From assembly GCA_001931875.2 (NCBI GenBank), contig MSJH02000476.1, positions 1 through 64,000 of the forward strand: a DNA stretch of 64,000 bases, written 5' to 3'. Each line of letters opens with the position of its first letter. Position 1 is the stretch's first letter. Source of the DNA: Byssochlamys sp. IMV 00236. Lineage: Eukaryota; Ascomycota; Eurotiomycetes; Eurotiales; Thermoascaceae. The notes beneath the pieces were generated by a model. The model saw only the letters and a list, made by a program, of their open reading frames with translations. It was not told the DNA's origin and did not search any database. Position numbers and translations under genes: made by a program. Of this stretch, positions 33,613-45,428 are shown piece by piece.

Positions 33613-34322
33613 CTGGAGCATGACATAGGGAAATGATCCACGGAGCTTGAGGAGAAGTTACTCAGCGTTGAAGATTCATCCAAACGTGGTTAACCGGGGT
33701 CCCTGATCGGGGAGACGTGCAATTTGGATACTCACTACGATGCAAAAGTGACTGATTCTCTGGACGCAATTCCTCGATTTGTTTTGCACTTCATTCTCAC
33801 AGATCTCAGCAATAAATCGACAAGAACTTTGAATTGTTGCAAAATGCGAAATTACCATCTTGCGGGATTCAGCGTATCCAAAATGAAGCCTGAATTAATC
33901 GCATCGACCTTTAGAGTATCATCAATCTTCTGCCAGGATTTGCCACGGTCCAGCCTGTACCTGCAACAACAATGCGTCCCGCTAGGACGATTCCAAGAAT
34001 TTCCCAGCAGGCGCTGCGAGGACACTCCATCCTGAGATCAACAACGGGCGGTCGTCGGAAACTGAAATCAGTTCTAAGAGGGTCACGTGAAAAAGTACTG
34101 ATTCTTACTGAATTCGGGCACTAAACCAAATATCCCAAACTAGCGTCGCCCCTTTCCTATCCACTCGTAAACAATTTAAGCATAGGCAAGTCTATTCTGA
34201 TCAAAGTACTACCAACAACAGGATTAATGATAGCGACATAGCCGATCCTTCCTTGTTGTCAATTTGGATGAGATTGATTCTTTCGCTTGCGCCAAATTGA
34301 AACGCGAAACCATCTGTGAAAG
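33613..34322. other. Intergenic region at the right border of the accessory island
   Basis: 710 bases before the next conserved gene. Open frames are short. TCACGTGAAA near 34082 includes a CACGTG E-box-like palindrome. Nothing else is supported. Confidence 0.5.
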
Positions 34323-35158
34323 ATGGCCTCATCAAAGTCAACGTCGATTTGGACACGGAAGCGAGATCTCGTGTATCTTGGATTCTTCTTCACACATGTT
34401 CCTATCATGTTAAGTATGTAATTACCGTCCGTCCCCAATCTTCCTATCCTTCCAGTTGCATAATAAGCATGGCGAATGGAGAGTGCAATGTGAACTATGA
34501 AATGCCTACTATGCAAGCTCGATCTGTGACACCCGTTCTCGGAGCAGTGAACAGTCTCATGTCAACTCCAAAGTACTATGGACGATATCAATACTAACCT
34601 TGAGTGCCAATTCCGAAAGTGGTCGACATAGTTCCATTTTACCCCGAAGCCATCAGATCTGATGTACTGGTCAACATTCGCCAATTCTACATTGAGACAT
34701 TCCGCGACAAATTCTTCGAGACTCCACCTAACTGGTTCATGTTCTTCCTTGCCATGGAACTTGTGTACCATTTGCCTCTCAGCATCTGGGCTGTTGGTGC
34801 TTTGATCAGAAGTGAGTCTGCGCAGACTGCGGATCGGTTTGGAGACTACTAACTGTTTACAGAGGACCCTCTTGTTCCAGTTCACCTTCTCATCTGGGCT
34901 GTGCAATCCTTCATCACGACGATGACGTCTCTAGTCGATGTGTGGTCTTGGACCGATCGCACGACGGATGAGAAGTATAATATCACGACGCTGTATGGGC
35001 CTTATGCTCTTCTGGGTACGTTGCATCTTCATCTAACCATAAGCCTGCATCTTCGATGTTTCGTCAACCAGTTCTAATCGGAAATAGCTGCATTTATGGG
35101 TTTCGATATGTTCTTGAGGTTGCGCAGTCTGTTGGTGGGGAAGATCAAGAACGCGTAG
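34323..35158 (+). CDS. EMA19: EXPERA-domain membrane protein, TMEM97 / EMA19-like
   Basis: Four-helix EXPERA-family membrane protein related to the sigma-2 receptor TMEM97 and to yeast Ema19 (efficient mitochondria targeting-associated protein 19); ER or mitochondrial location is expected. Exons 34323-34413, 34620-34811, 34863-35015 and 35088-35158 give 168 residues. The order is IWTRKRDLVYLGFFFTHVP (helix 1), then DIVPFYPEAIRSDVLVNIRQ and PPNWFMFFLAMELVYHLPLS (helix 2). VPVHLLIWAVQSFITTMTSL follows (helix 3), then YGPYALLAAFMGFDMFLRLR (helix 4). The C-terminus ends KIKNA. Intron one is 206 nt, unusually long here, with a clear branch site TACTAAC just before its CCGAAAG acceptor. Confidence 0.9.
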
Positions 35159-36242
35159 GGGAACTATCATAGATGCTAAACACAGCGAGGCCAAAGTTGT
35201 GCTTGGAGGATATAATACGAAAATAATAGTCTCAGACTGTTCCAATGCTTAATGTTCTTTATTCTTTTCCGCGATGCTAATTCTCCAGTTCACTATGCCT
35301 CACCCCATCCGGGGATAAGTGGTCTGTGCCCAGTTTCCCCATAGGTATGATTTCGAGACTCGACTGTAATGGATGACGTATATGGCGAATATCTGGAGAA
35401 CTGAGGCTCTTTGCCTGCATTTTAGGAGGGATATATCTTGAAGGGTGCTAATTATTTGAAGTAAACCCACGCTAGGATTATAATCAGGCAGAGCAACGTT
35501 AATCTCGAGACTACTCGATGGGAAAGTTAAGCAGGTTGAACTGCCAATCACTTGGCCTGCGGGGTACTGGTACGCGAAGATACTTGGAGATGGCAGAGGT
35601 ATCCCGCTTAACAAAAGTACCATAGCAGTATCTCTACTTCGGCTAGGCCCCGCGTAACATCGTTCCGTCCAAGTTCCACTCACTGTCGTAATTGCGCCTG
35701 ATCCGATTCTCGCCTCGGACAGTCTCTTCGAGATCTCCGGACTGATCTTCACTGCAGAACACAATCTGTGTTCGAGAAGTACTGTGCGTATACTTCTTCT
35801 GAGGACGCAGTGAGTCGCACAGTCCTTCTTTGTCTATCTCCGTCATTTTTAGCGGTCCTTTGGCCCCTTCAGCGCTGGGATCCCGAATTCTCTTGCCGCA
35901 CCTTCTGTTACGCATCGCATATTCCTGGTAAGAGGCTTTCTTCCAGTCTGTGCAAAGCCAGTCTCGCGAAGGATCTTTCTTGATGCTGCATACAGCGCTC
36001 AAGTAGATCTTGACCAGCAACCAAAGTAGATGCGGTGCTAGCTACGCTTTTTGTGCCGTGTTCTATGCTGACCTTTTATTGTTGGAACAGTCTCAACTGC
36101 CAATCGCGCCACGCCACTTCCTTGCCGCCTCTCATTCTTGAAACGTTGCGCAGTAACGATCCTTTGATAGGCGATTCGCTGTCGCGTTTGCGCCTCTTCA
36201 TTGAGCAATCGGTACTAGGGTCTTGACTGCTTCTTTGTCGAA
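35159..36242. other. Long intergenic region before the acetyltransferase
   Basis: 1084 bases. Minus-strand open frames of up to 154 codons (35300-36020) have no start-to-stop model with good splice sites and no recognisable motif. Much of the right part is probably promoter and 5' leader of the acetyltransferase. Confidence 0.5.
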
Positions 36243-37337
36243 ATGACTGAAACGATGGAGACTACGGATCAACGGTCACGCGCGCGCGCTGCCATGGAGA
36301 CTACCGGGCCCGCAGAGCCCTCCAATCCCAGCGAGATTTCTGCGTCGACCGGTGGTGACCTATCTCGGATCTCTTCGCGCGCAAGCATTGCTGTTGCGGA
36401 CGGTGTGCCGCTAGAAGAAGCCGTTGACGACGAAGATGAGGACGAGGATGTCGAGGAAGCGGATGAAGAATACATTGATGTGGACCATGACGACATGAAT
36501 GATTTCTCGTATTATTTCCGGAGAGCGCCGGCACAGCGTCAACGTACAGCAATAGACGAGCTCCACCCGTTCGTCCAGGTGCTGACTGTGTCCAATTTGG
36601 AGGACTGCATCAGAGTCGAAGAAGCTTTCCCAGAACATGAGCGATGCTCGAAGGAAAAGGTGCGTGAATATGCTGTGGCGAGCGTATAACTCTCAATGGA
36701 GAGCTTGTCAACAAAACGAAGCGTTGTCGTTGTTCTCTATCTATCTTTCTTGCTTGCGGTTGTTGATATATGTCGCATCATCGCTGATTTCATCCAGTTT
36801 ATCTACCGCCTGACGAAATGCCCGGAACTGTCTCTGGGTCTTTTCACTCTTCCAGTCCTAGAACCAGAAAAGCCCAAGCCTCGACCAGAGCTCGTGGCTC
36901 ATGTAATTGCCACTCGCACCAAGGCTCCGCAAGTGACAGATGCTGCGATGTCGCTTCCTCCCGACTGGGAGACCCGGGGTAAGAATAGCGACGACTGCGA
37001 CGAGCTGGCACCGGGACACCATGAGTGGGGTAGCACTATATGTATTCACTCTCTGGCAGTTGTGCCGGAGCACCAAGGCAAGAAAGTCGGTTCTACATTG
37101 ATGAAGTCATATATTCAGAGGATCAAGGAGGCCGAAATCGCGGACCGAGTCGCGCTTCTGGCCCATGATGATATGATTGGGTTCTATGAAAATCTTGGAT
37201 TCGAGAATAGGGGCGCTAGTAAGTGCCAGTTTGGTGGTGGTGGATGGTCCAACATGGTACGTATCCCTCCTATATGGAGCAATGTCCATAGAAACTAACG
37301 AAATCTCCAGGTCCTAGAATTTTCAAAGACATTGTGA
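36243..37337 (+). CDS. GNAT-family N-acetyltransferase (arylalkylamine/polyamine type)
   Basis: Acetyl-CoA-dependent N-acetyltransferase resembling the serotonin/polyamine group (yeast Paa1); the substrate is inferred only. Three exons, 36243-36659, 36798-37256 and 37311-37337, give 300 residues. The first 105 residues are disordered and include a very acidic stretch (VDDEDEDEDVEEADEEYIDV). The GNAT fold starts VQVLTVSNLEDCIRVEEAFP. The splice joins CSKEK to FIYRLTKCPELSLGLF. The acetyl-CoA loop is IHSLAVVPEHQGKKVGSTLM (Q-G-K-x-V-G), followed by ADRVALLAHDDMIGFYENLG. The last exon adds just VLEFSKTL. Introns are 138 and 54 nt, and the first is long by local standards. Confidence 0.87.
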
Positions 37338-38078
37338 GCTTATGGCGTTGTGTTTCCTGGACACGATATCGGGTATTATTGCGACTACGTCCGCAATAAT
37401 GCACGCTTCTTATTTCACGTTTCTATGACGGGTACTACAAAGAGAAAGGAAATGGAGTTTAATGGTCTGCAGTAATCGGGAGACGGAAATCATGGTTCCA
37501 AGGATGTGCATCCGCATTACGAGCCGGGAAGAGAGACAAGGCGCTTGGGTCAAAGACAGCGAGGAACTTGGTTGTACCATACCATACATTACTAGCTACG
37601 ATATCATACATACGATATATAAGTATGGGAGATACGAGCAATGTGGGTTGAAGTCTCATGCGATTTGCTTTCATCCGTACGAGGCGAGGGATAAAATGAG
37701 GCGTTCACGAAGCAGTCCTTCTGGTCGGTTAGGAGTGGCTTTCTGCAATTGTGAACAGGCTGTGGTTTCTTCGCATCCTAATACAACATCCTTCTCTGTG
37801 TCCTTGTGATCCTCTAGTTATCCTGTAGTAGTAGTAGTAGTAGTAGTAGTTAATGCTTTACAGACATGAAAATGAAGCCATCCCCGTATTTATCTAAGTA
37901 GAACCGGAAAGTCTTGGCACTGCGGCTGGACCTGCCGTGCCACCAGGCCATCTTCACCGCCCGTGAAAAATTGCCGTGTGGGACAACAATCGGGCGCATT
38001 TTATTTTTCAGCGACTTTTATCTGCACAACAACATCCAACAGCACGACGGCAGTTATCCAGTCCGTTCGTTGCCCATC
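37338..38078. other. Intergenic region with GTA microsatellite
   Basis: 741 bases between the acetyltransferase and NOG1. A short palindromic TACATTACTAGCTACGATAT zone near 37583 and the GTA tract at 37825 are the only features. It should include the NOG1 promoter. Confidence 0.5.
37825..37850. repeat. GTA trinucleotide microsatellite
   Basis: 26 bases of uninterrupted GTA repeat, almost nine units, about 230 bases upstream of the NOG1 start. Confidence 0.95.
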
Positions 38079-40378
38079 ATGAAGACCACTTGGAAGGAGG
38101 TAAGTTACGATTATAGCCCTGATGATTTCAGACAAAATCACCGCTTCACTGGTCTGGAGTAGTCGCTGATCTTTTTTTCTTTTTTTCCCCCGATTAGATC
38201 GCCCCGGTGCCGACGAGCCAGGAATTTCTGGACATCGTCCTCAGTCGCACTCAGAGACGACTTCCAACGCAGATCCGATCTGGATTCAAGATCAGTCGTA
38301 TTAGAGGTATTTTCCCACAGTTTATTGGAGGACATGAAACCTCGGATCCGACAGTGGATGAGGAGACGAGATGGGCCGATAAGGAATATTTGCTGAAAAT
38401 TTCGTCCCGCCCACAGGTTTCTATACCCGAAAAGTCAAGTTCACCCAGGAGACTTTCTGTGAGAAGTTCCAGGCGATTCTCGATGGATTTCCCAGACTCC
38501 AGGACATTCATCCTTTCCGTACGTACAATTCCTATGCGAAACTCTCCAGGGGGGACAGCCGCTAATTTCGACCAGACAAGGATTTGATGAACACACTTTA
38601 CGATGCCGACCACTTCCGTATTGCGCTCGGTCAGGTCTCGACTGCGAAGCACCTAGTTGAGACCGTTTCCCGCGACTATGTCCGTTTGATCAAATACGCC
38701 CAGTCGCTCTTCCAATGCAAGCAGCTCAAACGTGCTGCCCTTGGTCGTATGGCTACCATCTGCAGGCGTCTCAAGGACCCGCTTGTCTATCTGGAGCAGG
38801 TGCGACAGCACTTGGGTCGTCTGCCCTCGATCGACCCAAACACACGAACCCTCCTGATCTGTGGATACCCCAACGTTGGAAAGTCCAGCTTCCTGCGCAG
38901 CATCACCCGCGCAGACGTTGATGTGCAGCCCTACGCTTTCACTACCAAGAGTTTGTTTGTCGGCCATTTCGATTACAAGTACCTGCGATTCCAGGCCATT
39001 GATACGCCTGGTATTCTCGACCACCCTCTGGAGGAAATGAACACCATCGAGATGCAGTCCATCACCGCCATCGCCCATCTTCGGTCCGCTATTCTCTACT
39101 TCATGGATCTGTCTGAGCAGTGTGGTTACTCAGTCACCGACCAGATCAAGTTGTTCAACAGCATCAAGCCCCTTTTCGCGAACAAGTTGGTCTTTGTCGT
39201 TATCAACAAGATTGATGTCAAGCGCCCCGAGGACTTGGAACCTGAGATGCAGGCTGAGCTCCAGTCTATCCTCAAGTCCGGAGAAGTTGAAATGTTGCAG
39301 CTGTCTTGCACAACAACGGAGGGTGTCACGGCTGTGAAGAACGCGGCTTGCGACAAGCTGGTCGCAGAGCGAGTAGCGCAGAAGCTGAAGGCCGGTTCAA
39401 ACAATAGTGGCACACCATCCGGTCGTCTGGGTGATGTCCTCTCCAGGATCCACGTCGCGATGCCCATGGGCGGTGTCACGCGCGAAACATACATTCCGGA
39501 GGCTGTCAAGAGCCTCAAGAAGTACGACAAGGAGGATCCCGAGCGACGGAAGCTGGAGCGCGACATCGAGGAGGAGAATGGAGGTGCTGGTGTGTACAAC
39601 ATCGACCTGCACAAGAACTACATGCTTGCAAACGACGAGTGGAAGCAGGACAAGATGCCTGAGATCTGGAACGGCAAGAACGTCTACGACTTTGTGGACC
39701 CCGATATCGAAGCCAAGCTGGCTGCTCTGGAGGAGGAAGAAGAGAAACTCGAGGCTGACGGCTTTTACGAGTCGGACGAGAGCGTCGAAGATGCGGAGGA
39801 TGCAGACATTCGTGTGAAGGCGGATCTCATCCGCGAGAAGCGGGCTTTGATCCGCAACGAGGCCAAACAGAGGAAGTCGCTCAAGAACCGTGCGGTCATT
39901 CCTCGCAGTGCAAAGGCCAAGAAGTTGTCCGAGATGGAGGCTGCGCTTGACTCTGTTGGATACGACGCCGGCGCTGCAACTGCTCGTGCTCGCGAGCAGA
40001 GCCAGGCTCCTCGTGGTCGCACCACAACCCGCAGCGAGATCGACAACGACGATGCTATGGATATCGACGCGAGCTCGAACCCTCGCGAGGCCATCGCTCG
40101 CGCCAAGAGCCGCGCTCGCAGCCAGGCGGCAACGAACCGTCTTCTGGACGGTGTTCAGGACGCTACTTCTCGCAGCAAGGCGGAGAGGCTGGCGAAGCTG
40201 GGCCAGAAGAAGATGAACCGGATGGCGAGACAGGGAGAGGCCGACCGACACACGACCGCGTCGCTGCCGAAGCACTTGGTATGTAGCCACTTACTATCCG
40301 ATCGTGTTGATACTGATGTGCTGACCGTTACTCTAGTTCACTGGCAAGCGTACCATTGGCAAGACGCAGCGTCGTTAG
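38079..40378 (+). CDS. NOG1: Nucleolar GTP-binding protein NOG1
   Basis: Essential GTPase of the Obg/Nog1 family that works in pre-60S ribosome assembly in nucleolus and nucleus. Five exons, 38079-38099, 38198-38306, 38417-38518, 38576-40278 and 40337-40378, give 658 residues, the family size. The tiny first exon codes only MKTTWKE. The N-terminal bundle is [20 protein letters not shown] and [18 protein letters not shown]. The GTPase domain has G1 [10 protein letters not shown]3 [10 protein letters not shown] and G4 [10 protein letters not shown]. The C-terminal half is highly charged, with [19 protein letters not shown] and a final basic exon [13 protein letters not shown]. Intron positions are consistent with splice signals at each joint. 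The ORF continues past 40278 if not spliced, producing a false C-terminus. Confidence 0.96.
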
Positions 40379-40766
40379 ACTTTCGTCCAGGTGGTGTAGT
40401 GGACGACACGATGAAATCTGGTCGTGCTATGATTGGTATAAAAAACGGCGTTCTGGGGAGTCTTATTGTTTCTTATGGTTTTCTAATCGCCAACGGCCGT
40501 CTTAAGTCGCGAGTCTCGATTGTAGATGTTGATACCTGTTCATATCGATATACGCTTGTCAACGCAATGGCAGGCGCAGACAAGATATTAAATACGCCAT
40601 TTCCTAGTCTTAGAAACATCAGACATCTAACTCCATACGGCGGCAGTGATTAACACTGTAAATTATGATAACAGCCACTGTTCTACTGTACGGTCGGTGC
40701 GATATCGTCTAGGCGCGCCCATATATTGTCATCAATAATGTCTCGAAAGAAGAGCACCTCGCTTGC
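40379..40766. other. Convergent intergenic region NOG1 / Zn2Cys6 regulator
   Basis: 388 bases between two 3' ends, expected to hold both terminators. Nothing further recognised. Confidence 0.5.
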
Positions 40767-43110
40767 TCAGAGGTTCTCACCACGGCTGGGATCCAGACCA
40801 AACAGATCCCAATCCATTTCAGGCATCTGTATATTCGGACCTGGTGAGCCAATCTCATGAACGTATTGGTCGAAAGATCTCTGCGACCAAATCAGTACTT
40901 AATCACTCTCATCCGCAGACATTTATTTACAACTCACCCAATCTACAGATCTCTCATCACAAAACATATCTAACATAGCATCCACATGCGGTTCCTCCAC
41001 CAGAGTCTGGGAGAGACTTTCCGAAACATTTATGCTAAGTGCAGTAGTCGACTCCTGTATTCCAGCACCCTTTCCTGCCTTCTTACCTTTCACTTTCCGA
41101 ATCATAAGTTCCAATATATGCGCCGCCGTTCGCGCTTCAGTCGAGACATGGCTCGTACTATCCCATATCGTTTTTGATTTCTCCAGAGCTTTTAACTGAC
41201 CTTCGAAATCATGCCCACGACTCGCCCACGACGACTCAGACGGACTCTTCAGACCGAGAGATAACGATAAACAAACCACCATAGCAGCGAGGAGGAAGTC
41301 ATGTAACGTGAGGGAAGAAATCATCCAGCGATCTTCATACAGACGTCCGCCTGGCTGCGATGTCTCATGGAGCTCGTCTTGTCGATGCAGAATGACAAGA
41401 GCAGCATCTACGGCAGCAAGTCGTGAGAAATCATATTGCGGATTGGAAGTCTCAGTGCTCAAGTACGGGCGATGCAGGACGATGATGCTTTTGAGAAATA
41501 GCACTTCGACAGCACACCGGTTCATGATCACGGCCGAGGAGTCCATGAGTGATTGAGAGATGGGTTTCATTCGAAACGCGTCTGGGATGGTGCTGTATAT
41601 CTCTCGAATAGATGCATCAAGGGCGATCGTGCTGGCGTAAGATGGTGAGGAGGGAGATTGGGTGCCAGCGACGACTTTCTTGAACATGTCCATCACCCCA
41701 GCCTTGACGATGGTGTATAAAACCGGCGTGTCGTCAGTTAAAGGACGAGCAGGAGGTAGAGATGTAGACTCTGGAGAGAAATCTGAATCTTTCAGATTAC
41801 TCGGAATACTTGTGTTGCAGTATTCCATCGGTATCATACTTGGCACACCCATCTGGAAGGACATCAATCCATCCATCTGCAGGATAGTATGCCATACACG
41901 CCGTCTCATCTCTCCATCAAATGGCGAGAGTCTTTCACCAAAAACCTTCGCGTCTCGATGATAACCGAGACGCATGGCAGTGCGAATAATAATACCCATA
42001 AGATGCCAGAGATCTAAACTCGAGTCCACAGACCCGATGAATTTTGATTCGAGATGAAGAATCAGTGTCTCGAGAACATATTCAGAAGCGTGAATATACT
42101 TCCCCAGAAGAAGACATTGGATTGTTTTCGTCTGTAAAGCTCCGATTGTTATGGGTGATTCGAACGATCCCCCGGTTCGTATCTGGCGGAAGCCAGAGGA
42201 GACGCTCAGGACTGCATAGAGAAGGCCGATCCAGAGTACAGGGGCTGCATGTGGGTTCATCCAGAATTTTTCGTACTGCGCAACATGTTATAAATTTGAA
42301 ATAATAGATGGGATTGATATCGCATTCACCTCTGTCTGAAATTTAGTTGTATGTATAATCGCTAAAAATGTCAGTTAACTATGACTCTCACGAAGCCTCG
42401 GAGACTAAGTAGCATACGAAATACCATATATTTAGAACCGAAGTAATACGATACAAGCGTATCGCATACTGGTCTCGGAGGCAATGAGCCAACAATCTCA
42501 GCAATCGTCGGCAGATGCGCGGCTCCAAGCACCAAGTCGACATCTTCACGGTCGAGCGTCTCCTCCGGGATACTAGACGGAGTAACAGCCAATTGCTCTC
42601 TGATCTCTTTAATCTCATCAACTATCGAAAGCCACGGACTAGATTGCAAAGTAACTTTATGCTCTTCTCTAGGCGGCCGGAGCGCATTCCGCACTCGTGG
42701 CGAAGTCGTCGCACAACCTGGGACTTTCACTGATGAAGGAGATGCATAGCTCGCTTTTAGATTCTCTCCTATCTCATTTCGTGAGATTATCGTCATTTCC
42801 TGCGATAATCTATTCTGTCGCGCGAGTTCAGAAACCATGTCTTCGACTTTGCGCAATCTATCCTGCAGCTCGCGCGCTTTAGGCTTGTTGCGAATAGCAT
42901 TGCTGGCATATGCGCATGATTCGCCTTTACCTCTCTTGACGCATTCATCGCAGGGGGTGCCGCGACTACATCGTAATCTGTGAGTTGTAAGCACATCGCA
43001 TAGAATAGAATATTGATATTAAAATAGATGAAATCATACTTCCGCGTCCGACACTGTTCGCATGATGTTGGTCGTCTGTTTCTTTTGCCGTCTCTGAAAA
43101 TTGGTTCCAT
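40767..43110 (-). CDS. Zn2Cys6 transcription factor with fungal-specific TF domain
   Basis: Nuclear binuclear-cluster regulator; target genes unknown. Five exons: complement of 40767-40880, 40938-42275, 42330-42361, 42418-42977 and 43040-43110, 704 residues with all phases matching. The cluster is split by intron one: CEQCRTRK/LRCSRGTPCDECVKRG then C, spacing C-2-C-6-C-5-C-2-C-8-C. A heptad-like linker (LQDRLRKVEDMVSELARQNR) follows. A 32-base exon (42330-42361) codes IIHTTKFQTE and must be included to join SKYMVFP to YEKFWMNPHAAPVLW. The middle-homology region is LWHLMGIIIRTAMRLGYHRD and MRRRVWHTILQMDGLMSFQM. The last exon ends MDWDLFGLDPSRGENL. Divergent from the short-chain dehydrogenase at 43528, a likely target. 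Confidence 0.9.
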
Positions 43111-43527
43111 TTCGATTATTCACTTTCCTCGCCCAGTTAGTTGAGTTTTATTTAGTCCATCGTGAGAGTTAAATGATCAAATTGTTCTATCGAGAAGCAT
43201 GGAGTTGTCTATAACGATATGAGCGGGGATATTATCTCCGCGCGGAGTTAATATCTCCGACCCATCATAAGTAACTAACGAACAATATACTTAATTCCCA
43301 CACTTCGAAGTCACGGAGATGGTTCAAGTCCGCGATATGGACTCCAGCGGAATTAGATATTGTAGTTGAAACATTCTGAACGCGGATGCCTAGTCAGTAG
43401 GAACGACTTAAGGGTCAATATAAATATTCTCATGTCTGGCGCTTTTTAGATCAGTATACTTATACATGCATACGTACTCTTGGTATATCCAATTCACCAA
43501 AAGAAACACATCTAGAATTCAAGCAAA
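43111..43527. promoter_or_regulatory. Shared promoter of the Zn2Cys6 regulator and the dehydrogenase
   Basis: 417 bases between two divergent starts. Contains the palindrome CTCCGCGCGGAG at 43236-43247, flanked on each side by ATATCTCCG/ATTATCTCCG words. CCG-N2-CGG is a plausible binuclear-cluster site. A TATAAAT at about 43418 suits the plus-strand gene. Confidence 0.6.
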
Positions 43528-44606
43528 ATGTCCCTCGCCTCAACAGCCCACGGAACCATCTCCACCTTTTTTTCCAACTTGTTCATCTCCCTCCCCTACC
43601 CCAACACCTCCTTCGAGAACCAAACCATCATCGTGACGGGCTCCAACACCGGTCTCGGCTTCGAAGCCAGTCGTCACCTCGTCCGTCTCGGCGTCCACAA
43701 ATTAATCATGGCAGTACGCAATCTCGAAAAGGGCGAAAAAGCAAAACGCGAAATCCTCACTTCCACAAATCGCCCAGATGACTCTATCGAAGTCTGGAAC
43801 CTAGACATGGATAGCTACGAGTCCGTCAAGAAGTTCGCTGTGCGGATTTCTACTTCCCTAGACCGGTTGGATGGAGTCCTCGCCAACGCAGGTATCATGA
43901 CTACTGAATTCCGCATGAGTGAAGATAACGAGAGGACCATTACCGTGAACGTGGTCGCGACGTTCTTGCTCATTTTGCTCCTTCTACCGAAACTGCACGA
44001 GTCAGCTGAGAAATACAAGATCAATCCTCGGATCGTGATTGTCAATTCGGCATTACATTACGTGGCGTCTACTAAGGAACTTGATCCGAATGATAATAAT
44101 AATAACGAGATATTTTCGCGGTTGAATAATCCCAAAACGGCAGATATGAGCAGTCGGTACGCGGTGTCGAAACTACTTGTGCTTTACGCAGTTCGTGAAT
44201 TGGCCGAGAGGCTCAAGGCCAGGAAGCCATTGGTGGTCATCAATACGCCGAATCCGAGCTTCTGCAAGTCTGGCCTTATGGGTAATGATGTATCATTTGG
44301 GGAAAGAACAGCGGAGAAATTACTCGCGCGGTCTACGGAAATGGGTAGTCGAGCGCTGGTTCATGCGTTGAGCTCGGGGGTGGAGAGTCATGGAGAGTAT
44401 TTGACGAATTGTCATGTTCAGCAGTGAGTACTCAACGACTGAATGTCATTTTTTTTTCACTCTTTACACTGCGAGAATTGCTAATGAATATTAGGCCATC
44501 ATGCCTGGTGACAGACGCGAAGGGAGTGCAGATACAGAAGAAGTTCTGGAAAGAACTGGTTCAGAAGCTAGAGAAAGTTGCGCCGGGAATTGAGTCGAAT
44601 ATTTGA
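43528..44606 (+). CDS. Short-chain dehydrogenase/reductase (retinol-dehydrogenase-like)
   Basis: NAD(P)-dependent SDR, substrate unknown. Two exons, 43528-44423 and 44495-44606, 335 residues. The nucleotide loop is IIVTGSNTGLGFEASRHLVR, the structural motif LDGVLANAGIM, and the catalytic triad Ser in RIVIVNSALHYVA with YAVSK. An Arg after the second strand (IMAVRNLEKGEKAKREI) suggests NADPH use. The intron joins HVQ/QPSCLVTDAKG and restores a usual C-terminus (QKKFWKELVQKLEKVAPGI). Without splicing the reading frame stops at once. Codon use in the first 150 bases is notably rich in C-ending codons. Its promoter is shared with a Zn2Cys6 regulator. Confidence 0.92.
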
Positions 44607-45428
44607 TTTCGATTAGACTGCATTGTAGTCTTTTTTGTATATATTGCGGTTGCGTTGCTGGATATTCGGCCTTTTACTTGTACTGTATGTACAATAATTT
44701 CGTATTGGTATCTGTACTCAAGATCTTTCTGTTAGTTTGTACATATATTTATGATCCCTGACGCTTGCCATGAGTAGAAAGATCATAAGACGGCCTCTTT
44801 TAAATTGTGAAGAGACTGGATCACCTGCTCAGTCACTCTGAGGCGATGGACCTTTACGTGACAGTGGGGACAAGTGCCGAGCAAGGTCCCTCCTTTACCA
44901 TCACTGCTAAATATGCAGGGTGCATCAGTTATATAGGCTCATTACAGATATAGTAACAGGATGCGGCATTTATCACTGTATCTCCGGTTAATATCGGCAG
45001 ATTCAGGCTATATATAGGACCGTTTGAGTACCTGCAACACTAAACGCGAAGTTCGTTATAAATAATCAGAAGAAACACTGATCAAGATAATGCGTTTATT
45101 ATATTAGTTCCAATATCAAGATGCAATCTCTTCCACTCCGTCCTCTAATCCACCATCTGTGCAATACCAAGCGATGCTTTTTTTCTTTTTGTCAGATGAG
45201 CATGTGCGAACAAAACAAGAGAAATAATACATTAGTCGTCAATGACAGTAAGTCTCAAATTGATATATTAAAATTAAAAAAAAGCGGTGATACAAAACTT
45301 TCATACAGAGAAGGTAAACGTCAATTCATGGCCATCTCAAATGTAGATGAGAGAGAACTTGGCTACCTACATCTGAACTAGCCACTTTGTAAATGACAGA
45401 AGACGCCTGATTAGTAGTAGTGATTTTC
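44607..45428. other. Convergent intergenic region
   Basis: 822 bases between the dehydrogenase and the sugar transporter 3' ends. AT-rich; open frame 45121-45381 is not supported by any motif. Confidence 0.5.

Noticed and set aside
35300..36020. Possible minus-strand gene before the acetyltransferase
   Set aside because: Two frames without linking splice sites, no start with context and no motif; more likely promoter/leader of the plus-strand gene.
37825..37850. GTA repeat as a possible coding homopolymer
   Set aside because: It lies outside any supported exon, between two genes.
39397..40290. 297-codon minus-strand frame
   Set aside because: Antisense shadow of NOG1 caused by its high-GC, charged C-terminal coding sequence.
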